A stretch of DNA of 22,927 nt from Prevotellaceae bacterium (GTDB taxonomy: Bacteria; Bacteroidota; Bacteroidia; Bacteroidales; Bacteroidaceae), in the NCBI GenBank assembly GCA_031262265.1, contig JAISIB010000056.1, positions 1 to 22,927 on the forward strand, read 5' to 3'. Below the pieces are notes generated by a model. It made no database searches. It saw nothing but the letters and a program-made list of their open reading frames with translations, and was not told the origin of the DNA. Shown here piece by piece: positions 14,056 through 22,012 of this stretch (the stretch's first letter is position 1; each line of letters starts with the position of its first letter). The position numbers were made by a program, and so were the translations under genes.

Positions 14056-15182
14056 TGAGTGAAAAACCAGTAAACTATAAATTAGCGGTTCAAGCTATCA
14101 AATCAGCTATATTAAGTAGTCAATACGAGGCAGCTAAGTCAGTGAATCGCGAACAACTTTCCTTATATTACGGCATTGGTCGTTATGTGTCTTTAAATTC
14201 TCGCGAGAGGGATTGGGGAACGGGAGCGATAGAAGCCATTAGCGAACAATTACAGAAAGAATTGCCGGGTTTGAGAGGATTCTCGGTTAGGAACATAAAA
14301 AATATGCGTACATTCTACGAAGAATGGAGCTTGTTTCTAAATCGGCAGCCATTGGCTGCCGATTTGAGAGCCTCTAAAAATCAAGTAGATATAGACTATT
14401 CTTCTCTCCTAACTATAAATCGGCAGCCAATGGCGGCCGATTTGTCCATAGATGAATTCTTGGGTATCAGTTTTTCTCATCACATAGAAATTATTACAAA
14501 GGTAAAAACCATAGATGAGCGCATTTTTTATATCCACCAAGCCTTTATCAATCGTTGGAGTAAATATATGCTGCGCGATCGCCTTCGTGCAGGCGATTTC
14601 CACCACCAAGGACAAATGCCCAACAACTTTGCTCAGACTTTGCCGGATAGTCGAGATGCGTTGAAAGCCATTGCGATGTTCAAAGACGAATATTTGCTCG
14701 ACTTCATCAACGTTGAACCATTGGGCGAACGAGACAAAGATATAGACGAACGTATTGTAGAGAATGGCATCGTATCCAATATCAAGCAGTTCATTATGAC
14801 TTTTGGACAAGATTTCAGCTTTATTGGTAACCAATATCGCTTAGAAACACATGGGCACGAGATGTTTATTGACTTATTATTCTTCAATCGCGAACTGAAC
14901 GCGCTGGTGGCCGTAGAATTGAAGGCTGGCGCATTCAAACCCGTCTACTTAGGACAATTGAACATATATCTGCAAACTTTGGACGACTTTGTCCGTAAAC
15001 CACACGAGAACCCATCCATAGGTATCGTTCTTTGTAAGGATGCCGACAAGTCTTTTGTCGAATATGCCGTCCGCGATTACACCAAGCCTATGGGCGTTGC
15101 CACATACCACACCAAAGAAGATATGCCTGAACGTTTCCGTAAGGCACTCCCCGATGTGGATGAATTAAAGAAGTTGCTCTAA
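14055..15182 (+). CDS. DUF1016 (YhcG-like) PDDEXK nuclease family protein
   Basis: This 375-residue protein has the two parts of the DUF1016 family. The helical N-terminal domain (about 10-95) contains LYYGIGRYVSLNS, WGTGAIEAISEQLQKELPG and GFSVRNIKNMRTFYEEW. The C-terminal domain (about 150-375) is PDDEXK-like: ISFSHHIEIITKVK, DEYLLDFINVE, MFIDLLFFNRELNALVAVELKAG, whose FID and VELK would supply the acidic and Glu-x-Lys catalytic residues, then GQLNIYLQTLDDFVRK. Family members are predicted DNases, often found near mobile or defence genes; the target is unknown. Between the domains, two copies of NRQP(L/M)AADL are encoded by palindromic DNA. A strong GGAGG precedes the start, unlike most neighbours. 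GC content seems lower than in flanking genes, which fits acquisition by transfer. Confidence 0.88.
   Translation: MSEKPVNYKLAVQAIKSAILSSQYEAAKSVNREQLSLYYGIGRYVSLNSRERDWGTGAIEAISEQLQKELPGLRGFSVRNIKNMRTFYEEWSLFLNRQPLAADLRASKNQVDIDYSSLLTINRQPMAADLSIDEFLGISFSHHIEIITKVKTIDERIFYIHQAFINRWSKYMLRDRLRAGDFHHQGQMPNNFAQTLPDSRDALKAIAMFKDEYLLDFINVEPLGERDKDIDERIVENGIVSNIKQFIMTFGQDFSFIGNQYRLETHGHEMFIDLLFFNRELNALVAVELKAGAFKPVYLGQLNIYLQTLDDFVRKPHENPSIGIVLCKDADKSFVEYAVRDYTKPMGVATYHTKEDMPERFRKALPDVDELKKLL
14339..14443 (+). repeat. Two in-frame palindromes inside the DUF1016 gene
   Basis: The first copy (14339-14365) has perfect 13-bp arms, AAATCGGCAGCCA and its complement, around one T. The second (14417-14443) begins with the same AAATCGGCAGCCA and is palindromic with one mismatch. 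They start 78 bp apart, a multiple of three, and both encode NRQP(L/M)AADL in the linker between the N-terminal and nuclease domains. Confidence 0.85.
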
Positions 15183-15580
15183 TGAATAAATGAAAGGCTT
15201 GTTAATCGCAGGGTGTTGCTACTAAATCGCCCCCTAAATGTGGTCTCCATAACTTACGAAGATATGAAAATATCTTACTCGCTTGTTTAAATAACTGACT
15301 CGCTTATTTTTCTATCAAAGCCGCTTGTGTTCGCAGTCGACCGATTCCGTTCGACAACATGCTCTTTTCTCGTCTTTTTCCCTTAAAAAAAAGTACCCAT
15401 TTTTCTTGCAAAAGTGTTAAATATTTAGTTTTCGTAGATTTCTTTTGCTAATACAATTTTTCTTTTACAATTTTCTTTTCATCTTTGTAGCGTTCGAGAG
15501 GCTTGACCTTGCTTTCGGATGATTATAATTAACTATAACGAATCTTATTTTTAGTATCAAATAACTCTAATATTTAAATT
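15183..15580. other. AT-rich gene-free region with repeat array B
   Basis: This 398-bp stretch has no convincing gene. It contains the 21-bp periodic array B (about 15253-15357), poly-T and poly-A tracts (15361-15490), and CATCTTTG at 15480-15487, a seven-of-eight match to a TAnnTTTG -7 box that might serve the lipoprotein gene at 15581. No terminator is evident after the DUF1016 gene. Confidence 0.55.
15253..15357 (+). repeat. Array B of the 21-bp periodic repeat, degenerate
   Basis: Units start at 15253, 15274, 15295, 15316 and probably 15337. The first 13 bases of the first four are CTTACGAAGATAT, CTTACTCGCTTGT, CTGACTCGCTTAT and CAAAGCCGCTTGT. The CTTAC/CTGAC opening is kept. A second core, CGCTTGT, replaces GAGGAAAA in units 2-4. 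The fifth unit shares only the AC at positions 4-5 and the ACAA end. The units read toward the lipoprotein gene. Confidence 0.6.
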
Positions 15581-16636
15581 ATGAAATCTCAACTTCTAAT
15601 TCCGGTATTGTTTTCTTTTGCACTGATAGCTTGTGCGGATAAGCAAAACGAGCCACCCGTAGATGGCGGTTTAACTATCAAAGTTGACGTCAATGCAAAG
15701 AGTGCATTGAAATTTGAGAATATGATAAGTATGGAAATGTTACACCTTGAAATGTCCGAGGAATATCCGCTTGGACACATTTCAAAATTGATAGTGAGTG
15801 GACAATATATGTATATACTGGATATTCAATATACAAAAGCTATATTTATATATGATAGATATACGGGTAAACTAAAACAAGTCATTCGAAAGTTAGGAAA
15901 TGGCCCGGGTGAATATGCATACGCTAAAACATTTGACCTACAAGCGGATGGTTCCGGTTTAATGATATTGGATGGTATGAGAATATTGCGATATGATTCC
16001 ATCGGTAACTTTATATCCGATATTGATTTTAAGGACTATATCAATAGATTCATACTCTCGAAAGACAATCGTATCGTGTTGGATCGTGGTAATGGTAATA
16101 AGGGAGATGCTCCGTATAAATATATTGGTATAGCAGACATGGAGGGAAAAATCGAACAAGAGATGCTTCCTAGGCCGGACTATGTAAAAGGTATTACGAT
16201 TACTCCATACAATCCTCTCCAAAAATATGTCGGTGACACGATTTTATATATGCCTTCCGTGAGTAATCGTATCTATCAGATAGCAGACGGTAAAATACAA
16301 CAGCGTTATCTATTGGATTATGGTGTACATTGGCCTAATGAGGATTTTCTGGATAAACAGCCCGATGTGATACAAGCCCTATCGGAGATGTCAAGGAAGG
16401 ATTATGTGTTATTTCCCCAGTATTTAGAGACGCCGGAAGTACTCCATCTTAATTATCAATATAATGGTAAGCTATATTCTTTCTATTATAACAAACGGAC
16501 GAAGCAATCTGTTTTTGTGGATGACAAAGCGGTTGGTCTTCCCGCTCCTATCGCCACCATAGGAAATTCATTTGTTTCTACCATATTCGGAGAAGAAAGT
16601 ACTATATTGGTGATATTTAATTTACAGTGGCCATAA
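15581..16636 (+). CDS. Six-bladed beta-propeller lipoprotein (BF2992/NHL-like family)
   Basis: This 351-residue predicted lipoprotein (lipobox LIAC, Cys18) resembles the Bacteroidota six-bladed beta-propeller family. It has repeated strand patterns such as ISKLIVSGQYMYILD, AIFIYDRYTGKLKQVI, then the family hallmark GNGPGEYAYAKTFDL, and later LMILDGMRILRYDSIGNFISDI. The ending TILVIFNLQW resembles the usual family terminus, so the gene looks complete. No function is established for this family; surface or periplasmic location follows from the lipobox. It is flanked by repeat arrays B and C and is AT-rich compared with the pot and pur genes. Confidence 0.82.
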   Translation: MKSQLLIPVLFSFALIACADKQNEPPVDGGLTIKVDVNAKSALKFENMISMEMLHLEMSEEYPLGHISKLIVSGQYMYILDIQYTKAIFIYDRYTGKLKQVIRKLGNGPGEYAYAKTFDLQADGSGLMILDGMRILRYDSIGNFISDIDFKDYINRFILSKDNRIVLDRGNGNKGDAPYKYIGIADMEGKIEQEMLPRPDYVKGITITPYNPLQKYVGDTILYMPSVSNRIYQIADGKIQQRYLLDYGVHWPNEDFLDKQPDVIQALSEMSRKDYVLFPQYLETPEVLHLNYQYNGKLYSFYYNKRTKQSVFVDDKAVGLPAPIATIGNSFVSTIFGEESTILVIFNLQWP

Positions 16637-16647
16637 GTGCGAAGAAT

Positions 16648-16752
16648 CTAACCCGCTTGTTGCAACAACTTACGAGGAAAATCTACTAACTTACGAGGAA
16701 AATTCGCGCACATACCGTGTTGTTTCCATTACTTACTTGCCAAAAAGTCATA
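16648..16752 (+). repeat. Array C of the 21-bp periodic repeat
   Basis: Five units start at 16648, 16669, 16690, 16711 and 16732. Units 2 and 3 share AACTTACGAGGAAAAT exactly; the others begin CTAACCCGCTTGT, CATACCGTGTTGT and CTTACTTGCCAAA. AC at positions 4-5 is kept in all five. The second unit differs from the third unit of array A (minus strand, about 8915) by one base over AACTTACGAGGAAAATC. The array sits in the 236-bp gap between the lipoprotein and hsp20; the rest of that gap shows no clear promoter. Confidence 0.75.
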
Positions 16753-16872
16753 TAAAACCAGCTAAATAATCTCGAAAACTGCCGAATTGACGCAAAGCGG
16801 AGGTTGGTACGGCGTTTGCACATAGTTAGGCGAATAGTAAATGTCTAACTTAAAATATAGGAGATTACAATT

Positions 16873-17316
16873 ATGATGATGCCGGTAAGAAGGTCACAAA
16901 CGTGGTTGCCGAGTTTCTTTAATGATTTCTTCGACAACAATTGGGTTGAGAAAACCAACATTACGTCCCCGTCTATCAACGTGATAGAGAGTGAAAAAGA
17001 ATTTATAGTAGAGGTAGCGGCTCCGGGAATGACCAAGAGTGATTTTAATATTCGCATTGATGAAAACGAGAACTTGGTTATTAGTATGGAAAAGCAGGCG
17101 GATACGAAGTCTGACGATAAGAAAGACAAGAAGGAAGGGCGTTATTTGCGCCGTGAGTTCTCGTACTCGAAGTTCCAGCAGACGTTGATTTTGCCGGACA
17201 ACGTGAAAAAGGACAAAGTTTCCGCCAAAATGGAACATGGCGTATTGACGATTACCATTCCGAAGGAGACCGAGAGCGAAACGAGGAAGAGCGAGCGATT
17301 GATTGAGATCAAGTAA
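16873..17316 (+). CDS. Small heat shock protein, Hsp20/alpha-crystallin family
   Basis: This 147-residue cytoplasmic holdase chaperone has the three expected parts: an N-terminal arm (MMMPVRRSQTWLPSFFNDFFDNNW), an alpha-crystallin domain (about 30-135, with FIVEVAAPGMTKSDFNIRID, LRREFSYSKFQQTLILPD and the hallmark AKMEHGVLTITIPK), and a C-terminal IxI-type end (RLIEIK). Three ATG codons occur in a row at 16873; AGGAGA upstream fits the first. It is followed by a clear intrinsic terminator, so it is probably monocistronic. Confidence 0.95.
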   Translation: MMMPVRRSQTWLPSFFNDFFDNNWVEKTNITSPSINVIESEKEFIVEVAAPGMTKSDFNIRIDENENLVISMEKQADTKSDDKKDKKEGRYLRREFSYSKFQQTLILPDNVKKDKVSAKMEHGVLTITIPKETESETRKSERLIEIK

Positions 17317-17358
17317 GTCGTTTCACGTTTTAGTTTTTGAAAACAGGTAAAATAACGG

Positions 17359-17396
17359 GGAGGATATGCGTCGTAAGATGTGTATCCTCCTTTTTT
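17359..17396 (+). terminator. Rho-independent terminator of hsp20
   Basis: GGAGGATA (17359-17366) pairs with TATCCTCC (17383-17390), followed directly by six T residues. It lies 43 bp after the hsp20 stop codon. Confidence 0.88.
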
Positions 17397-17440
17397 AGTG
17401 GAAAAAACACGTTTGTTGATACATTCTCCGAAATAAGATG

Positions 17441-17448
17441 TATTTTTG
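17441..17448 (+). promoter_or_regulatory. Bacteroidota promoter for purB
   Basis: TATTTTTG matches the TAnnTTTG -7 box. GTTG ending at 17418, 22 bp upstream, may serve as the -33 box. The position is right for a short leader before the ATG at 17485. Confidence 0.55.
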
Positions 17449-17484
17449 CAACCTATTTTACAATCCATTACGAGGAAGGACTAT

Positions 17485-18828
17485 ATGAACCTGACTATGC
17501 TCACGGCAGTTTCGCCTATTGACGGACGTTACCGGTCGAAATGTGAGGACTTGGCTACTTACTTTTCCGAATATGCACTGATGAAATATCGCGTGCAGGT
17601 GGAGATCGAATACTTTATTGCGTTATGTGAGTTGCCATTGCCTCAACTTTCGGGCATATCTGCCGATCGTTTTGAAACAATGCGGAGTATCTATCGCGAT
17701 TTCTCCGAGGCTGACGCCACGAGAATCAAGGAAATAGAAAGCGTGACCAATCATGACGTCAAGGCGGTCGAATATTATATCAAGGAGCAATTCGATAGAT
17801 TGGGCATAGAAGCGTGCAAAGAATTTGTGCACTTTGGCTTGACTTCACAAGACATTAACAATACGTCTGTTCCGTTGTCGTTGAAAGACGCACTGACGGA
17901 AGTATATTATCCACTGATGGAGCAGTTGATCGCGCGTCTGCACAACGATGCGGAAGCTTGGTCGTCCGTGCCGATGTTGGCTAAGACACACGGACAACCG
18001 GCGTCTCCGACGCGTCTGGGCAAGGAAATTATGGTATTCGTGTATAGGCTCAACAACCAATTGGACGCGCTGAAAATGCTACCTGCTCGGGCTAAGTTTG
18101 GCGGGGCAACCGGTAATTTCAACGCGCACCACGTAGCTTATCCTAACATAGATTGGAAAACGTTCGGCAATCGTTTCGTAACCGAAAAGCTGGGCTTGGA
18201 ACGCGAACAATATACGACGCAAATTTCCAATTATGACGGTATCGCTGCTATATTTGACGCGCTAAAACGAATAAATATCATTCTGATAGATATGGCGCGC
18301 GATTTCTGGCAGTATATCTCTATGGAATATTTCAAGCAGCAAATCAAAGCGGGCGAGGTGGGTTCGAGTGCGATGCCGCACAAAGTGAACCCGATCGATT
18401 TCGAGAATGCCGAAGGAAATTTGGGTATGGCCAATGCCATTTTGAAACATATATCTGCCAAATTACCCATATCGCGCTTGCAGCGAGACCTGACGGACTC
18501 GACCGTACTGAGGAACGTAGGCGTGCCGATGGGACATACGTTGATAGCTTTGCATAGTCTATTGAAAGGACTGAATAAGTTGTTGCTGAATGAAACGGCC
18601 ATCCGTGCCGATTTGGATAATTGCTGGAGCGTAGTAGCGGAAGCTATTCAAACAATTCTGCGGCGCGAGGGATTTCCGAACCCGTACGAAGCCCTCAAAG
18701 CGTTGACGCGCACCAATCAGAAGATTACGGAAGCGTCCATACGGGAGTTTATCGACGGATTGAACGTCAGTGATCAAGTAAAAAAGGAATTAAAGCAGAT
18801 AACCCCATATACCTATACGGGTATTTAA
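17485..18828 (+). CDS. purB: Adenylosuccinate lyase
   Basis: This 447-residue enzyme of the fumarase/aspartase superfamily catalyses two steps of purine synthesis, releasing fumarate from SAICAR and from adenylosuccinate. The opening LTAVSPIDGRYRSK, the loop VHFGLTSQDINNTSV, KTHGQPASPTRLGKE and the signature GSSAMPHKVNPIDFENAEGN (catalytic Ser loop) are all present. It resembles the longer E. coli-type PurB. The chosen ATG follows AGGAAGGA; a TTG start 13 codons upstream overlaps the promoter box and is rejected. Confidence 0.97.
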   Translation: MNLTMLTAVSPIDGRYRSKCEDLATYFSEYALMKYRVQVEIEYFIALCELPLPQLSGISADRFETMRSIYRDFSEADATRIKEIESVTNHDVKAVEYYIKEQFDRLGIEACKEFVHFGLTSQDINNTSVPLSLKDALTEVYYPLMEQLIARLHNDAEAWSSVPMLAKTHGQPASPTRLGKEIMVFVYRLNNQLDALKMLPARAKFGGATGNFNAHHVAYPNIDWKTFGNRFVTEKLGLEREQYTTQISNYDGIAAIFDALKRINIILIDMARDFWQYISMEYFKQQIKAGEVGSSAMPHKVNPIDFENAEGNLGMANAILKHISAKLPISRLQRDLTDSTVLRNVGVPMGHTLIALHSLLKGLNKLLLNETAIRADLDNCWSVVAEAIQTILRREGFPNPYEALKALTRTNQKITEASIREFIDGLNVSDQVKKELKQITPYTYTGI

Positions 18829-18963
18829 TAAGATAGAAGTAGAGACACCGTGGAAATAGAGGTATCTCACGCAGATAGTAAACGAAAAAATAGTAACCAT
18901 ACAAAATTCGTGTGATAAATAACGACCGGGAGGTCATTGTATAATTTATATGATTAAGATGCT

Positions 18964-20565
18964 ATGAGTACAGAGAATGAAACCTGGTCGAATGAACCAG
19001 TAGACAAAGACAACGCAAACCGTGAGAACAACGAAAGCGGTTATGGTAACGATTGGAGCGAGAAACGTTCTTCGTATCGTGCCAACAATTACACTCGGGA
19101 TGAGCAACAACAGTATCGCTCGTACGGGGAACGTCCTAAACGCCCCAGATTTACGAAAGAGAGTAGCTCAAGCGAACCGGCACAAGGCGGTGCCTACAAT
19201 CGTTACGACCGTCCGCAACGGCCGGCTTACGGAAACGAGGACAACAACGAGCAACGTCCGTATCGCCCACGCTTTAATCAGAACGGCGGCGAGCAAGGTG
19301 GTAACGGCGGCTATAATCGTTACGACCGTCCACAACAAAGGCCATCGTACAACCGTTACGACAATCAGTCGCAACGACCGGCCTATCCGCAGCAACGTCA
19401 GTGGAACAACAACGAAGGACAAGAACATCGTTCGTGGGGACAGCAGTCAGGTAATCAACAATGGCGACAGCCGCAAGAACGTCGTTCGTGGGGGCAACCG
19501 CAACAAGAGCGTCGTCCGTGGCACGCCGATAACAATATGGGCGAAGAGCAACAACCGCGTCCGCACTATAATCGTCAGCCGGGCAACTATGGTGGCGGTT
19601 ATCAAGGATATGGCGACTACGACCGCCAAGGCGGCGGATACGGAAATCGTCCGCAACAACAGCAACGTCCGCGTTTCAATGCGTATGGCGGTGGAAGACC
19701 GCAGCAAGGCGGGCGTCCGCAACAAGGCGGAAATCGTCCGATGGGTTTTAAACGCCCGAACTCGAAGCCGCAGCCGCGTATGGCCACCAATAATAGAGGA
19801 AAACTGCCGGTAGAATACAAGGAAATCGTTTACGATCCGAACGAATTGGTACGTTTGAATAAGTTCTTGTCCAATGCAGGCGTGTGCTCGCGCCGTGAAG
19901 CGGATGAATTTATACAAGCCGGCGTTGTTTCGGTAAATGGCGTGGTTGTTACCGAGCTGGGCACCAAGGTAAAACGTAGCGATGAGGTGAAATTTCATGA
20001 GAATCCTGTAGCTACGGAGAAGAAGGTTTACGTGTTGCTCAATAAGCCCAAAGATTGTGTGACTACTTCGGACGATCCGCAAGACCGCAAAACGGTGTTA
20101 GATCTCGTAAAAGGCGCGTGCGCGGAACGAATCTATCCCGTCGGACGCTTAGACCGTAACACGACAGGCGTTCTGCTATTGACGAACGACGGAGACTTGG
20201 CCTCGAAATTGACGCATCCTAAGTACTTGAAAAAGAAAATCTATCAGCTGACAACGGATAAGAACGTGACGGAAGCGGATATGGATAAAATCAAAGAAGG
20301 CGTCAAGTTGGATGAAGAGACGACGATTAAAGCCGATGATATTAGTTATCTGGACGAAGTGAAACGTAACCTGATAGGAATAGAAATTCACTCGGGACAA
20401 AATCGCGTTGTCCGTCGTATCTTTGAAACGCTCGGGTATAAAGTTGTCCGCTTAGATCGCGTCTATTTCGCCGGCCTCACTAAAAAAGGTTTGAAGCGCG
20501 GCGATTGGCGTTTCTTGACGGAGAATGAAGTGAACTACCTGCGGATGGGAGCTTTTGAGCGATAA
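18964..20565 (+). CDS. RsuA/RluB-family rRNA pseudouridine synthase with long disordered N-terminus
   Basis: This 533-residue protein has a C-terminal enzyme of normal size. An S4 RNA-binding domain (about 295-342: VRLNKFLSNAGVCSRREADEF) is followed by the synthase domain with the catalytic motif GRLDRNTTG (Asp397), LLLTNDGDLASKLTHP and the C-terminal SGQNRVVRRIFETLGY. It isomerises a uridine in rRNA, most likely in 23S if it is an RluB equivalent. The first 290 or so residues are low-complexity, rich in Gln, Arg, Gly, Asn, Tyr and Pro (repeats like YNRYDRPQ, RPQQGG, RRSWGQPQ), and should be disordered and RNA-binding. Similar tails are, as I recall, common in Bacteroidota homologues. It precedes asnS by 32 bp, and the two probably share a transcript. 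Confidence 0.92.
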   Translation: MSTENETWSNEPVDKDNANRENNESGYGNDWSEKRSSYRANNYTRDEQQQYRSYGERPKRPRFTKESSSSEPAQGGAYNRYDRPQRPAYGNEDNNEQRPYRPRFNQNGGEQGGNGGYNRYDRPQQRPSYNRYDNQSQRPAYPQQRQWNNNEGQEHRSWGQQSGNQQWRQPQERRSWGQPQQERRPWHADNNMGEEQQPRPHYNRQPGNYGGGYQGYGDYDRQGGGYGNRPQQQQRPRFNAYGGGRPQQGGRPQQGGNRPMGFKRPNSKPQPRMATNNRGKLPVEYKEIVYDPNELVRLNKFLSNAGVCSRREADEFIQAGVVSVNGVVVTELGTKVKRSDEVKFHENPVATEKKVYVLLNKPKDCVTTSDDPQDRKTVLDLVKGACAERIYPVGRLDRNTTGVLLLTNDGDLASKLTHPKYLKKKIYQLTTDKNVTEADMDKIKEGVKLDEETTIKADDISYLDEVKRNLIGIEIHSGQNRVVRRIFETLGYKVVRLDRVYFAGLTKKGLKRGDWRFLTENEVNYLRMGAFER

Positions 20566-20597
20566 TCATTAGAAGCAACAATCTAAGGAGAATACAA

Positions 20598-22001
20598 ATG
20601 GAAAAAATAAGTAGAACAAGAGTTGTCGATTTACTGAATGCCGAGACTTTCGGCACGGCAGTCAATGCGAAAGGTTGGGTGCGCACTCGAAGAGGGAGCA
20701 AGCAAGTTAGTTTTATAGCATTGAATGATGGTTCTACAATTCACAATATTCAAATCGTAGTAGACTTGGGCAAGTTCGATGAAGAACTGCTCAAGTTAAT
20801 TACGACAGGTGCTTGTCTGAGCGTGAACGGAATCTTGGTAGAGTCCGTAGGGTCTGGGCAAAAGGCGGAAGTGCAAGCAACGGAGATAGAAGTTCTCGGT
20901 GCTTGCGACAATAGCTATCCTTTGCAGAAAAAAGGGCATAGTATGGAATTCTTGCGCGAAGTGGCGCATTTGCGTCCGCGTACCAATACGTTCGGGGCAA
21001 TCTTTCGTATTCGTCACCACATGGCAATAGCTATTCACCGTTTCTTTCACGAACGCGGATTCTTTTATTTTCATACGCCCATTATTACCGGTTCCGATTG
21101 CGAAGGAGCCGGCCAAATGTTCCAAGTGACGACGATGAACCTATACGATCTTCCGAAGGACGACAACGGACAGATTGATTATAGCAACGATTTCTTTGGT
21201 AAGCAGGCAAGTTTGACCGTTTCGGGACAATTGGAAGGAGAACTCGCGGCTTTGGCGTTGGGCGCGATCTATACGTTTGGCCCTACGTTCCGTGCGGAAA
21301 ATTCCAATACGCCGCGCCACTTGGCCGAGTTTTGGATGATTGAACCGGAAGTTGCTTTCAACGAGATCGAAGAGAATATGCAATTGGCAGAAGACTTTAT
21401 CAAATATTGCCTGCAATGGGCATTGGATAATTGTGCCGCCGATTTGCAGTTCCTCAACGATATGGTAGATAAGGAACTTATTGAGCGGTTGAAATTCGTT
21501 CTGAACAATTCGTTCGTGCGCCTAACCTATACCGAAGGTGTTTCCATCTTGGAGAAAGCCGTGACCGGCGGGCACAAATTTGAGTTTCCCATCTATTGGG
21601 GAGCGGATTTGGCTGCGGAACATGAGCGTTACTTAGTGGAACGTCACTTTAAGGCGCCGGTCATATTGACGGACTATCCGAAAGAGATTAAGTCGTTCTA
21701 CATGAAACAGAATGACGACGGGAAAACCGTGCGCGCGATGGATGTGCTATTCCCGAAGATCGGTGAAATCATCGGCGGTTCGCAGCGGGAAGAGAACTAT
21801 GAAAAGTTGAAATGTCGCGCGGCCGAGATGGGTGTGCCCGAGAAAGATATTTGGTGGTACATGGATACGCGTCGATTCGGCACGGCTCCGCATTCGGGAT
21901 TCGGTCTTGGATTCGAACGCTTGTTACTTTTCGTCACGGGCATGAGCAATATTCGCGACGTAATACCTTTCCCGCGTACGCCCAACAATGCTGAATTTTA
22001 A
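20598..22001 (+). CDS. asnS: Asparaginyl-tRNA synthetase
   Basis: This 467-residue class IIb synthetase charges tRNA-Asn. An N-terminal OB fold (about 15-110: GWVRTRRGSKQVSFIALNDGS) is followed by the catalytic core with motif 2 FRAENSNTPRHLAEF and motif 3 GFGLGFERLLLFVTG; FPKIGEIIGGSQREE and DTRRFGTAPHSGFG fit AsnRS and not AspRS. AAGGAG lies about 8 nt before the ATG. It is 11 bp upstream of ribE. Confidence 0.97.
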   Translation: MEKISRTRVVDLLNAETFGTAVNAKGWVRTRRGSKQVSFIALNDGSTIHNIQIVVDLGKFDEELLKLITTGACLSVNGILVESVGSGQKAEVQATEIEVLGACDNSYPLQKKGHSMEFLREVAHLRPRTNTFGAIFRIRHHMAIAIHRFFHERGFFYFHTPIITGSDCEGAGQMFQVTTMNLYDLPKDDNGQIDYSNDFFGKQASLTVSGQLEGELAALALGAIYTFGPTFRAENSNTPRHLAEFWMIEPEVAFNEIEENMQLAEDFIKYCLQWALDNCAADLQFLNDMVDKELIERLKFVLNNSFVRLTYTEGVSILEKAVTGGHKFEFPIYWGADLAAEHERYLVERHFKAPVILTDYPKEIKSFYMKQNDDGKTVRAMDVLFPKIGEIIGGSQREENYEKLKCRAAEMGVPEKDIWWYMDTRRFGTAPHSGFGLGFERLLLFVTGMSNIRDVIPFPRTPNNAEF

Positions 22002-22012
22002 TTGAAACGAAT

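Noticed and set aside
8853..16752. CRISPR array for the 21-bp repeats
   Set aside because: The units abut with no separate spacers, the repeats are degenerate, the arrays lie far apart, and no cas gene is present.
17446..17484. TTG start giving a longer PurB
   Set aside because: The TTG is part of the -7 promoter box, and the ATG at 17485 has a good ribosome binding site.
18842..18870. Hairpin after purB (GAGACACC with GGTATCTC)
   Set aside because: One mismatch in eight pairs and no T run follows, so a terminator is not supported.
18870..18945. A possible fourth 21-bp array before the pseudouridine synthase
   Set aside because: One unit (CATACAAAATTCG at about 18898) and a following ATAACGACC fit the phase, but the preceding sequence is out of phase. 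Too weak to claim.
19022..19813. 263-codon plus-strand frame inside the pseudouridine synthase gene
   Set aside because: It is a shadow produced by low-complexity codons of the N-terminal tail; it has no family resemblance and its composition is only Arg, Thr, Val and Asn rich.
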